Of a DNA stretch of 30,840 nucleotides, positions 23,440-30,840 are shown one piece after another. Below the pieces are notes generated by a model. It saw only the letters and a list, made by a program, of their open reading frames with translations, was not told the DNA's origin and searched no databases. Positions within the stretch are counted from its first letter, which is position 1; every line of letters begins with the position of its first letter. The translations under genes and the position numbers were made by a program. The DNA comes from Gardnerella kenyensis (GTDB lineage Bacteria > Actinomycetota > Actinomycetes > Actinomycetales > Bifidobacteriaceae): assembly GCA_003585735.1 (NCBI GenBank), contig NQOH01000001.1, forward strand, positions 589,903-620,742, written 5' to 3'.

Positions 23440-24558
23440 CTACTTAATGCTCATAATCGCGCTGAGCAATCCGCCGCCAGAAATTATTCCGCGCTTTCGA
23501 AGAATAAACATTCCAGCTGCGCAAGTTCCAGAAATTGCAGTAATTCCAAGGCTTAATGCAGTGTATGCTACGGCAGGCTTGCGTTTGAACAATCCCACAA
23601 TTCCTTGCGGTTCATCGTCTTTCGCCATAACGCTGTTGCGCAACTTTACGTTCAAACCTTTAGAGCTTTTTTGCTTATATTCGGATTGAATTTCCTTGCC
23701 TGATGGCTTCTTCATTCCATCCGTTAGTTTTACGATTTTGCTTCTGTTTCCAGCTTTAGATTTTCGCGCAAATCCGCCGCCAAAGTAGGAGGAGCTTTTT
23801 CTGCTTACGTATGATGGAGCGGTCAATGGAGTTGCTCCTGCGCCGCCTGCGTTTCCAGCATTTCCGGCGTTTCCGGAATTGCTTGGATTTCCGTTTTTTG
23901 CGTTATTTTCTCCGTTTTTACTGCTGTTGCTGTCATCGCTACCATTGTCGCCATCAGCATCATTATTTTCGGATCCAGACTCGCCTTCCGCTTCGCTCAC
24001 AGAACAGCTCATAGGCGTTTCGAGCGCGTCTACACCAATCGCAAAATGCATATCTTTTTCAATCGTCTTGCCGTGAGCACTCACCGCAAAACGAATTGTG
24101 TAATAGCCCGGCTTTGAAAAATCCCAATTCAAATGCATATGCGTATTAGCCGGAATCGTGTAAGTGCGATTCCCATTGCTAGACATGATAGTTTTCGCTT
24201 TTTCGCCTAACGAGCCTTGCAACCAAATGCGCACACTTCCCGGCCCTTTTACAGATTTAAGGCTGATTTTGCTAGATTTGTGCGGTTGCAAATTTTGGTT
24301 ATTCCAGCCAAGCCACGGCACATTTTGTTTCTGCGTTTGCGGCAAACGCCAAACGTTACCGTTTTTTGCTTCATTTCCTGCGTAAAATACGACTTTACTT
24401 GGGTCTCGCTTTACGTGAGATCCAGTCACGTCTTCTTGCACTGCAAATCCAAGGCCGCTGCTCGAACCGTAAGTTGCTAAATCAACGTGACCGTTTTTAA
24501 TTACTAACTTATCGCCTTTTATATCTTTAAATTTCGAGCATTTTTTAGTTGTTTTTTT
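23440..24558 (-). pseudogene. Distal half of a frameshifted surface-anchored protein
   Basis: About 372 codons continue the preceding gene (24545-25798) in another frame. The frame is open through the A8 run at 24552-24559 and encodes KLVIKNGHVDLATYGSSSG, the beginning of another anchored-repeat domain. WRLPQTQKQNVPWLGWNNQ, THMHLNWDFSKPGYY (metal-like H-x-H) and AIGVDALE follow, then a Gly/Asn/Asp-rich linker and a C-terminal anchor (YTALSLGITAISGTCAAGMF followed by ILRKRG). There is no signal peptide. The first possible start (a GTG at 24441) cuts into the domain, so it is unlikely to be a separate gene. One fewer A in the run would join both halves into a protein of about 785 residues. It may be a pseudogene, a phase-variable gene or a slippage product. 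Confidence 0.75.
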
Positions 24559-25798
24559 TATTCTTATTTTTAGATTTAGATTGTTTAGAATCTAAATTAT
24601 TTTTGCTAGATTCTGTTTCTTCTTCATTTTCTAAATTCTGATTCGCAAATCCGCCGTTCGGCTTTGCTCCCGGCCACGGAGTCACATACACCCTGTTGTT
24701 ATTTCCTTTTACAACAATTGACGTAGAAGGTGATTCATTATCGTCTTCATTTTCCGAATTTTCGTCAGAATCCTCGTCCTCATCTGAATCCTCATCTTCC
24801 GAATCTTCGCCGTCCTCGTTGTCCTCATCGTCTTCGTCGTCCTCTGAACCCTCAGCATCCTCATCTGAACCCTCATTTGAGTCCTTGCCTTCAGAGCCTT
24901 TCTTTTTCTTAGAACTAGGCGAAGTTCCATTCTGATTACCAACGTCTTCAGACTGCGAGTCACCTTCGCCTGTATCGTACTGAGAAGATTCTTTAGCACG
25001 GCTAAGATCTACTTCGAAAGTGTAATCTTGCGTAGCAGTAAGCGTTTTACCGTCATTAGTTTCAGCAACAGCTTTTACAGTCAACACATACTTTCCAGGA
25101 GCTGTAAAAACCCAATCCATATGCACGTGAGCTTTACCATCCACAGTGTATGCGCTTGGGAAGTCGGTTCCATCTGTTCCAAGATACTTTAGTAATCTGT
25201 TATCATCTTTCCCAGCCATGTAAACTGCGCCATTTTTAGGCATAGTTGCGTTAGTAAAGCTAAAAGTTACTTTTTTAATTCCCGAATTTTGCCCCAAAGT
25301 TTCGCTAGAAACACCTGCATATAATTTACCTTCTTTCATTTCAGAAGGGAGATGATACACGTATTTCACATTCTGTTTTACAAAAGAAAATACTTTACCT
25401 TTTCTTTCGCGATTTTTCTTGCCAACAACAAATCGAATAAGCGAAGAATTGTATCGAACACCATTTTCGCTACTACCTGGGAATGAATCGCCTCTTGTGC
25501 CAAGCACAAGATTTCCGTTTGCATCTTTATAAGTTGCAAAAACGTCAGTATGACCTTTTTTTACTCTGCACAACTTTGCGCCGGCAGTTGCGTTACTGCT
25601 TGGTTTAACAGCATCATTTGCAAGTTTAGCTGCAACGCAAGCATCAGCATTCGCCAATTCAGAGTCTGCAACAGCTTCGTCAGCATACGCACTACCGCAA
25701 TTGCAACAACAAATAGACGCTAAAAAGCCGATTGAAATAATCGCACTAACAAGCGCACTAAATAGCTTCATGCACATTAAACTAGATTTTTTACGCAT
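24545..25798 (-). CDS. Secreted anchored-repeat surface protein, proximal half
   Basis: 417 residues. The Sec signal peptide ends at SAYA|DEA (about residue 39). One anchored-repeat (choice-of-anchor M-like) domain lies at about 73-275. It begins LCRVKKGHTDVFATY, contains AHVHMDWVFTAPGKY (about 225-239) and ends YTFEVDLSR. A long Asp/Glu/Ser linker, then NGGFANQN and a Lys/Asn-rich tail, follow. It has no membrane anchor of its own: the frame stops just after an A8 run, where a +1 frame encodes a second domain and the anchor. As read, the product would be released rather than anchored. Its ATG overlaps the preceding stop by 8 bases (ATGCGTAA), so it is translationally coupled to that gene. 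Role inferred: capture of a ligand for the ABC importer. Confidence 0.85.
   Translation of the reverse strand: MRKKSSLMCMKLFSALVSAIISIGFLASICCCNCGSAYADEAVADSELANADACVAAKLANDAVKPSSNATAGAKLCRVKKGHTDVFATYKDANGNLVLGTRGDSFPGSSENGVRYNSSLIRFVVGKKNRERKGKVFSFVKQNVKYVYHLPSEMKEGKLYAGVSSETLGQNSGIKKVTFSFTNATMPKNGAVYMAGKDDNRLLKYLGTDGTDFPSAYTVDGKAHVHMDWVFTAPGKYVLTVKAVAETNDGKTLTATQDYTFEVDLSRAKESSQYDTGEGDSQSEDVGNQNGTSPSSKKKKGSEGKDSNEGSDEDAEGSEDDEDDEDNEDGEDSEDEDSDEDEDSDENSENEDDNESPSTSIVVKGNNNRVYVTPWPGAKPNGGFANQNLENEEETESSKNNLDSKQSKSKNKNKKNN
24552..24559 (-). other. A8 homopolymer at a frame junction
   Basis: A run of eight A's on the coding (minus) strand, six bases before the TAA that ends the proximal half. 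Loss of one A (or gain of two) puts the ribosome in the frame that encodes the second domain and anchor. A run of six A's follows just after the stop. Confidence 0.8.
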
Positions 25799-27065
25799 TG
25801 TTCTGTCCTAAATTATTAGAATTTGCGGAATTTGCGAAATTTGCGCTCGGCAAAACTGTTGTTTCTTCAACCGGATTTACCAAATCAGATAACGAGTTTT
25901 GATTTTGTGCATATTGAGTAGGCATAGTTGCCTGTTGCTGTGAAACATTCCGTGAAACATCTCGTGAAACATTCTGCGAAATAGGCTGCGAATCACCTCG
26001 CGAATCACCTCGCGAAGAATCATGCTGATTTATAGCCTCACGACGCGCCTTCTTGCTTTTCGCAACTGCAAACATCACAAACGCAATAATCACAATTGTT
26101 ACAATCACAAAAATAATCATCACAATCTGCGCAATTACCACAGTATCGTCGGAACTACTCGCTTTTTTATGATGCCTTCCAGCTTTTGCGCCCGACTCTC
26201 CGTCTTCAGCATTTTCGCCATTGTCGCTTGCGCCAGACTCAGAACCTTCTTCGCCGCCTTCTTCATCGTTAGAAGAATCTTCATCACCAGAATTAGCTCC
26301 GGCACCAGCACCAGCCGCAGCACCCGCACCTAAAGCCGCGTTCGGATCCGTATTATCTCCAACTGCAAAATTAAGCACTCGCGTATCACTTACTGCGCGT
26401 CCGTTTTTAAGCTTTCCCGAAAAAGTAAGCTTCACATGGTAAATGCCCGGCTTAGAGAACACCCAATTCACGTGAGTGTGTGCGTTTGTTTCAATCCAGC
26501 TGTTTTGCGGATACCCTTTAGTACTATCCCACAATTGTTGCGGATTATTATTGCCGTTTTCCAAATAAACATGCAATTTTCCAGGGCCGCTTACGCCTTC
26601 AAGCGAAAGCTTTGCGCCGCGGTCAAGCTCGTTAAGCACGCCGCCTTCTTGCGTATTCCAGCCAAGCCATGGCACGTTAGGATTTTGCGTTTGCGGAATT
26701 ACGTAAAGTTTCGTTCCCGGCTTTTCGCCAATAAAGTTATACGCGGCATCGTTTGGCATTGGAATAATCGAGCTGCTGCCCAGCTTAAATACCACGTTTT
26801 CCGGGTCTCGCCACACAGGATCGTCGCCAGTATCGTCGCGGATTTGTATTTTCCAATACCCTCCTGCAAGCGTTGGTCCAAAATCTGCGTGACCAGCTTG
26901 AATCATCACAGGCTGATTGCTTGTTGTAGCATTAGCAACACTCACAAAAGGCGACGGCATAAATATTGCTGCAATTACCATAATTGCCGCAAATATTGCT
27001 GCAATAATTGATGTAGCAACGTAATTTTTATTTTTAGTAAGCATGTAATTCTTATTTTTTAACAT
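25791..27065 (-). CDS. Membrane-anchored repeat surface protein
   Basis: 424 residues. An N-terminal hydrophobic segment (about 16-38) ends near VSVANA|TTS, a probable signal peptidase site. One anchored-repeat domain (about 50-235) starts VMIQAGHADFGPTLAGGYW, has YVIPQTQNPNVPWLGWNTQ (closely similar to LPQTQKQNVPWLGWNNQ in the frameshifted protein) and AHTHVNWVFSKPGIY (about 194-208), and ends VLNFAVGDN. An Ala/Gly and acidic linker leads to a membrane helix (about 312-336, IAQIVMIIFVIVTIVIIAF) and a cytoplasmic Ser/Gln-rich tail of about 80 residues. There is no LPxTG motif. It lies between the 857-residue protein (13 bases upstream) and the frameshifted gene (8-base overlap), so it is in the same operon. 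Exact ligand unknown. Confidence 0.87.
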   Translation of the reverse strand: MLKNKNYMLTKNKNYVATSIIAAIFAAIMVIAAIFMPSPFVSVANATTSNQPVMIQAGHADFGPTLAGGYWKIQIRDDTGDDPVWRDPENVVFKLGSSSIIPMPNDAAYNFIGEKPGTKLYVIPQTQNPNVPWLGWNTQEGGVLNELDRGAKLSLEGVSGPGKLHVYLENGNNNPQQLWDSTKGYPQNSWIETNAHTHVNWVFSKPGIYHVKLTFSGKLKNGRAVSDTRVLNFAVGDNTDPNAALGAGAAAGAGAGANSGDEDSSNDEEGGEEGSESGASDNGENAEDGESGAKAGRHHKKASSSDDTVVIAQIVMIIFVIVTIVIIAFVMFAVAKSKKARREAINQHDSSRGDSRGDSQPISQNVSRDVSRNVSQQQATMPTQYAQNQNSLSDLVNPVEETTVLPSANFANSANSNNLGQNNA

Positions 27066-27078
27066 TTTTATTATCCTT

Positions 27079-29652
27079 CTAAAGCAATTTCATACGCGAT
27101 TTAAGTAGGCACACGCCGACGCCTGTTAATGTGCACAAGCTCACGCCTGCAGTGCCAACGGCAGCAGTAACCCACTTTGTTTTATGACTTTTTTCTTCCG
27201 CGGATTCTGCTTCGTCAAATACTTCTTCTGCATCTTCTGTGTTGTTTGCAGTTTCCGAAGCGTCCACATCTCCATTATTTTCGTCAGACTCGTAGGAAGC
27301 AGATTTCGCAGATTTTTTGCGCTTTTTGCCAAGAAGCTTCACTTTTTTCAGCTTCTTTGAGCGTTTTGCGTAAGATTTACTGCGTTTCAATCCGCCTAAT
27401 CTGCGAGAAGACTTATGCGCTAAGCTGCCGCCTCTATTTGCAAATCCGCTATTAGTTTGAGCTGACGCAGCTAATGGAGTGCTCGCAGCTTTCTGCAGAT
27501 TATTTTGTTCAGTGCCGGAATTTTTTGAATTATCTTCATTTTCACCAGACTGATCGTTATTGCCGTTATTTATAACTCCATTCGTGCTATCACTTGCGTT
27601 TTCGCTTGCGTTATCGCTTTCGTTATCGCTTTCTTCAGACGCGCTTTCTTCAGACTCTTCATCTTCAGACGCATCTTCTTCAGCCTTATTATTTTTATTC
27701 TTCTTATGTTTTTTGTTTTTCTTATTATTTTTATTCTTCTTATGTTTTTTGTTTTTCTTATTATTTTTATTCTTCTTATTTTTCTTAGCTTTATTATTTT
27801 TGCTATTCTTCTTACGATTCTTCTTACGATTCTTCTTATCGCTATTCTTCTTTCCATCATTATCTTCAGCAGAACCATCTTCAGAAGAACCATTTTCAGC
27901 AGAACCATCTTCAGCAGAACCATCTTCAGCAGAATTCTCCTCAGAAGGATTATCTTCAGCAGGCTTCTTATCAGCAGGCTTCTTATCGGAAGACTTCAAC
28001 CATATTTGATAATCAGCAAAATCATTGAATTCTTCATTCCTATACAATTCGCCATTATCAAGCGCAAGTGACGAACGAATAATGGCACCATCCATACTTT
28101 CGTCAATCTTCAAATTTAAGTTCTTACCTTCTTCTTTAGGCAAGTACTTAAATTTTGTTTCGCCTGCTTTTTTAATAAGCCAAACATGCCTTTTTACTAT
28201 AGAAGTAACTTGCACATCCGGATCTTGCTTTTCGTTGTTAAGAACAGAAACTCTTGGACTATAAAGCACAGATCGCAGTTTTAAAGTGTCTCCAACTTCA
28301 AGAGGCTTCAACTTGCCAATCGCAGCAACCACAGGCCGACCATCAGCACCGTGATCATCTACAGCAATTCTTACTGTATCTCTGTCGTCACCATAACCCA
28401 GCCCAAGCTCTGTTCCGGAGCTTATTGTTGCGTTAACAAGCATTCCATTTAATGCAGGCTCTGCCGGAATAGTGAATGTTTTTTTAAAATCTGGATCCCT
28501 ATCCCCTACTGGCGGATTGTTAGTAAAATCGTATGAAAAATCAGAGCCCATTTCGTCTTCGCGAATATACGTCCAAGATGGCGTGGTATTTCCTTTTCCG
28601 CGTATCGATTTTGGCAAATACACAGAAAGAGTAACTTCTCCACCCGGCTCATAAGAGTGGTAATGCGGATGCGAGCCGGTATTTCTTACGCCAACAATGC
28701 AAATATTACTGTCGTCTTCCTTGCAATGCGTGCTGCCTGACAACGATTCTTCAACAAATTTAGGATCTTTTGTTGGAGGCACGCGATTAGGATTCATTTG
28801 CAGCGTTTCTGTTTCGCTTTCAACTGCGTGAGTAGCGTTAGGCTTTACGTTAAAAGTGTATGTTGCGTGCTCTGAAGTAACAGTTTTGCCGGTTTCTTTA
28901 TTTTTTACTATTGTGTAAGCGCTAATTTTATAAGTGCCTGGCTTTGTAAACACCCAATCAGCATGCTCGTGGCCGACCATTGACTGGTGGATAATACCAG
29001 GCATTACAAATCGGCTTCCGGCAGTATTCTCGTCGTCTTTATCGTGCGCTTCTAAAGATTTTGCAAAAGTAGCGTTACTGCTGTCGGTTTTTTGCGTCCA
29101 TGCAAGAACGCGACCACCTTTAGGGCCTGTAATTTTGTCGATTACAATATCCGCGCAAGCGTTTACTGGATCTTTTACTCCTACAGAAAAACGCGAATTA
29201 GAAGAATCCCAGCCCGGGAATACTTCGCTACTTTGCTTATTTCCAGATCCGTTCAAACGCCAATAACCTTTTGAAGCGTCAAAAGGAATATTACTAGCGT
29301 TTTTATAGGTAAGATTTGATGTGTAGAATGACGAATCATCAACCGTCATTGTTACGTTTTTTGGATTGTAAATTACGTTTCCGTAGCTAAAGCCCATTTT
29401 AAGCTTGCTATCTGCGCTTGTTTGGAATGCGTAGAAAGCGTCAACGTGACCAGACGCAACCGCTACGCTCTTATTTGGCAAGTACAAGTCGCCCTTAATT
29501 TCGTCGCTGCCAACCCACACATGTTCAGGTTCGCTTTCTTCGGCATACGCTGGCAGAGCAGCGCTTAATCCGGAAGTAAGCACTGCAAACGCAAGCGCGA
29601 CTACGCCTGCGGCAGCAAACGCGCGCTTAAACATAGACTTTGTATGAGTCAT
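27079..29652 (-). CDS. Large surface-anchored repeat protein, first gene of the metal locus
   Basis: 857 residues. The signal peptide cleaves near ALPAYA|EES (about residue 37). The first anchored-repeat domain (about 60-270) has VAVASGHVDAFYAF and VGHEHADWVFTKPGTY (about 222-237). A second extracellular region (about 290-545) has NTGSHPHYHSYEPGGEVTLS, again His-rich. Then come Asp/Ser/Glu repeats, a Lys/Asn/His block of 12-residue repeats (about 610-660), Glu/Asp/Ser and basic stretches (SKKLKKVKLLGKKRKK), and a C-terminal helix (TAAVGTAGVSLCTLTGVGVC) with a short basic end. It fits the 'transporter-associated surface protein' group of actinobacteria. It follows the promoter and Fur-like palindrome at 29811-29839. 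I infer it is the outermost capture protein; no ligand has been shown. Confidence 0.88.
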   Translation of the reverse strand: MTHTKSMFKRAFAAAGVVALAFAVLTSGLSAALPAYAEESEPEHVWVGSDEIKGDLYLPNKSVAVASGHVDAFYAFQTSADSKLKMGFSYGNVIYNPKNVTMTVDDSSFYTSNLTYKNASNIPFDASKGYWRLNGSGNKQSSEVFPGWDSSNSRFSVGVKDPVNACADIVIDKITGPKGGRVLAWTQKTDSSNATFAKSLEAHDKDDENTAGSRFVMPGIIHQSMVGHEHADWVFTKPGTYKISAYTIVKNKETGKTVTSEHATYTFNVKPNATHAVESETETLQMNPNRVPPTKDPKFVEESLSGSTHCKEDDSNICIVGVRNTGSHPHYHSYEPGGEVTLSVYLPKSIRGKGNTTPSWTYIREDEMGSDFSYDFTNNPPVGDRDPDFKKTFTIPAEPALNGMLVNATISSGTELGLGYGDDRDTVRIAVDDHGADGRPVVAAIGKLKPLEVGDTLKLRSVLYSPRVSVLNNEKQDPDVQVTSIVKRHVWLIKKAGETKFKYLPKEEGKNLNLKIDESMDGAIIRSSLALDNGELYRNEEFNDFADYQIWLKSSDKKPADKKPAEDNPSEENSAEDGSAEDGSAENGSSEDGSAEDNDGKKNSDKKNRKKNRKKNSKNNKAKKNKKNKNNKKNKKHKKNKNNKKNKKHKKNKNNKAEEDASEDEESEESASEESDNESDNASENASDSTNGVINNGNNDQSGENEDNSKNSGTEQNNLQKAASTPLAASAQTNSGFANRGGSLAHKSSRRLGGLKRSKSYAKRSKKLKKVKLLGKKRKKSAKSASYESDENNGDVDASETANNTEDAEEVFDEAESAEEKSHKTKWVTAAVGTAGVSLCTLTGVGVCLLKSRMKLL
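27700..27786. repeat. 36-bp coding tandem repeat (Lys/Asn/His block)
   Basis: A 36-bp unit is present twice in a row (27700-27735, 27736-27771) with a partial third. It encodes a 12-residue Lys/Asn/His block in the linker of the 857-residue protein. A separate 15-bp unit (EDGSA-type, about 27865-27935) lies nearby. Both keep the frame when they change number. Confidence 0.7.
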
Positions 29653-29683
29653 AATTATTATTTCGCTCTCTACACTTCATCTT

Positions 29684-29735
29684 TTTTCGATCTGTTTTCG
29701 ATCTGTCTGTTCGATCTTTTTTTAGATCTTTTTTG
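29684..29735. repeat. TTCGATCTGT repeats in the surface-operon leader
   Basis: Three to four degenerate units around TTTCGATCTGT lie about 30-80 bases upstream of the first gene of the metal locus, in its 5' untranslated region. Confidence 0.6.
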
Positions 29736-29810
29736 CAATCTTCTTTTTTATTTGCGCTCTTCTTTTCGCAAATAATTACTAATTACAGAAGATTTTGATA
29801 ACGTCTATCT

Positions 29811-29839
29811 ATAATAATAATGATTCTCATTAATAGCAA
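29811..29839 (-). promoter_or_regulatory. Promoter of the metal/surface-protein operon
   Basis: On the minus strand TTGCTA (29834-29839) and TATTAT (29811-29816) are separated by exactly 17 bases. The start of transcription would be near 29804, giving a leader of about 150 bases before the ATG at 29652. A palindrome occupies the spacer. Confidence 0.65.
29818..29832. promoter_or_regulatory. Fur/Zur-like operator palindrome
   Basis: TAATGATTCTCATTA is a 6-3-6 perfect inverted repeat (6 of 7 pairs in a 7-1-7 reading), like operators of Fur-family repressors such as Zur and Fur. It lies wholly within the -35/-10 spacer, so a bound repressor would block RNA polymerase. The repressor gene is not in the window. 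Confidence 0.6.
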
Positions 29840-29854
29840 GTCGACACTCCGAAT

Positions 29855-29889
29855 AAACAAAAACGCTGGCGCACAAAGCAACCAGCGTT
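29855..29889 (-). terminator. Terminator of the isochorismatase-family gene
   Basis: On the minus strand AACGCTGG and CCAGCGTT pair around a 12-base loop and are followed by TTTTTGTTT. It ends transcription from the right-hand gene about 16 bases before the -35 box of the metal operon, so the two are separate units. Confidence 0.9.
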
Positions 29890-29921
29890 ATTAGTTAATA
29901 TTTTAAAGCGACTTTAGTAAG

Positions 29922-30476
29922 TTAGCCTTCTACAATATCCGCATTAAGGCAAGTCTTAAAGTGACGAAGCGCCCACTCGTGACCTGCGGGATCAAAACTT
30001 GCTACGGCATCCTTATGAACCACAATCTTAAATCCAAGATTATACGCATCAACAGCAGTGTGAAGCACGCAAATATCCGTGCAAACTCCCACTAAATGCA
30101 GCTCCTCAATGTGGCGTTCGCGAAGCTTAATCAGCAAATCGGTGCCATTAAACGACGAGTAGCGAGTCTTGTGAATGTAGTACACGTTGCTTTTATCTTT
30201 ATTCGCCTCGTAAAAATCGCCAAGCGTGCCGTATAGCTGCTGGCCGTGAGTTCCGGCGATATTGTGAGGCGGGAAAAGCTTAGTTTCAGGATGATACGGG
30301 TCGTTCAAATGATGCGTGTCGATTGCAAAAACCACGAACTCGCCGGCGTCAAGAAACTCCTGCGAAATCTCAGTAATGCGCTTCTCGAGCTTTTGCGCAG
30401 GCTCGCCTACTGTAAGAGAGCCGTCACTTGCAACGAAATCATTCGTGTAATCAATGTTAATAAGGGCTTTATTCAT
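29922..30476 (-). CDS. Isochorismatase/nicotinamidase-family cysteine hydrolase
   Basis: A 184-residue hydrolase of the family that includes nicotinamidase PncA (nicotinamide to nicotinate) and isochorismatases. The catalytic triad is visible: Asp in INIDYTNDF (residue 9), Lys in HKTRYSSF (near 100), and Cys in VCTDICVLHTA (near 135). The D-T-H-H segment after FAIDTHH resembles the metal-binding D-x-H of nicotinamidases, which favours that activity. The frame is open further upstream, but the ATG at 30476 has AAGGAG seven bases before it and the protein begins properly there. It is a single-gene unit with its own terminator. Confidence 0.88.
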   Translation of the reverse strand: MNKALINIDYTNDFVASDGSLTVGEPAQKLEKRITEISQEFLDAGEFVVFAIDTHHLNDPYHPETKLFPPHNIAGTHGQQLYGTLGDFYEANKDKSNVYYIHKTRYSSFNGTDLLIKLRERHIEELHLVGVCTDICVLHTAVDAYNLGFKIVVHKDAVASFDPAGHEWALRHFKTCLNADIVEG

Positions 30477-30840
30477 ACCTACTCCTTGTATGAAAATTAC
30501 AGAATAATCGCTAATAGCGCAATCGCAAAAGCACACGCTTTAGTTACAATATTCCGCATTTTTGATTACTTAACTTTATTTCAACTTTATTTCAATTGAT
30601 AGCCCAATTATCAACTCAATTGCTGGCCCAATTGCAATCGGCGCAATACCTTGCCGACTACCCTTATTTAATCACTACCTTTCGGCAAGTGCTATACTCT
30701 GCTGCTTCTTATGACTTTCCCCAACTACATTTGCCGGATAATCTCCGGCGTTTGTATCTGCTACGGCGAGAGTTACCGTTATTTTCTCAGTTCGCTGACT
30801 GAGTTTTTAACAGTGTTTTGCTTATAAGTGTTATTTTCTC
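30477..30840. other. Right-end region without a supported gene
   Basis: About 364 bases. The left part should hold the promoter of the hydrolase gene. The middle has CCCAATT repeats. A copy of the dispersed hairpin element (ACATTTGCCGGA-6 nt-CCGGCGTTTG) lies at 30727-30752. The plus-strand frame 30596-30802 is open but starts with TTG and has no ribosome site. Confidence 0.5.

Noticed and set aside
24441..24441. Independent start (GTG) for a separate gene 23440-24441
   Set aside because: It would begin inside a surface domain, lacks a signal peptide and a ribosome site, while the same frame stays open upstream to the A8 run with domain-like sequence.
23440..29652. Sortase-anchored (LPxTG) surface proteins
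   Set aside because: No LPxTG-like motif precedes any of the C-terminal helices; they end as plain membrane anchors with basic tails.
30596..30802. Small gene of 68 codons on the plus strand
   Set aside because: It starts with TTG without a ribosome site and I recognise no family. It overlaps a dispersed hairpin element; it may be a decayed gene end at most.

Overview
The window looks like a chromosomal segment of a Bifidobacteriaceae member, most probably Gardnerella. The clues are the actinobacterial order rne-rplU-rpmA-obgE-proB, a Maf-Nudix fusion, an actinobacterial 'anchored repeat' metal ABC transporter locus, moderate GC, and proteins with long low-complexity acidic, Ser- or Asn-rich inserts. 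The genus rests on recognition of these proteins, not on a search. Almost every gene is on the minus strand; the one clear plus-strand gene is an AEC-family transporter.

Layout. Positions 198-7852 hold a housekeeping block read leftward: RNase E/G, ribosomal proteins L21 and L27, the ribosome-assembly GTPase ObgE and glutamate 5-kinase ProB. Between the L27 terminator and obgE lies an array of four 53-bp hairpin-forming tandem repeats (3169-3380). Positions 8244-9185 hold the AEC transporter. Positions 9186-10883 look like an accessory pocket: a gene remnant and an Abi_2 (AbiD/AbiF-type) abortive-infection gene, bracketed by ~35-bp near-identical direct repeats, followed by three boxes spaced exactly 33 bp apart. 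Positions 10884-15210 hold the Maf-Nudix fusion and the threonine genes hom-thrB. Between maf and thrB sits a ~414-bp insert with a putative ribbon-helix-helix gene, flanked by a 35-bp duplication of the thrB 3' end. Positions 15330-19821 hold a CPBP protease, D-Ala-D-Ala ligase, glycerol-3-phosphate dehydrogenase and an acyltransferase (envelope and phospholipid synthesis).

The most interesting system is at 19823-29840: a Zn/Mn-type ABC permease, its ATPase and an unusual substrate-binding lipoprotein with a surface-repeat domain inserted in its middle, preceded in the same orientation by large secreted, membrane-anchored proteins carrying the same domain. The domain repeatedly shows an H-x-H-x-x-W-x-F-x-x-P-G motif. 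A strong-looking promoter with a Fur/Zur-like palindrome filling its -35/-10 spacer precedes the whole group. One surface protein is split by a frame change at a run of eight A's; removing one A would restore a single two-domain anchored protein. I infer a metal-repressed surface capture and import system, one component of which may be switched by slippage.

A second window-wide pattern is that most spacers between the leftward genes contain their own, mutually unrelated, short tandem repeat, very often with a period of exactly 10 bp, just upstream of the next start codon. The right end has an isochorismatase/nicotinamidase-family hydrolase with a clear terminator, then about 360 bases without a convincing gene. 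No tRNA, rRNA, transposase, integrase or CRISPR array was recognised.
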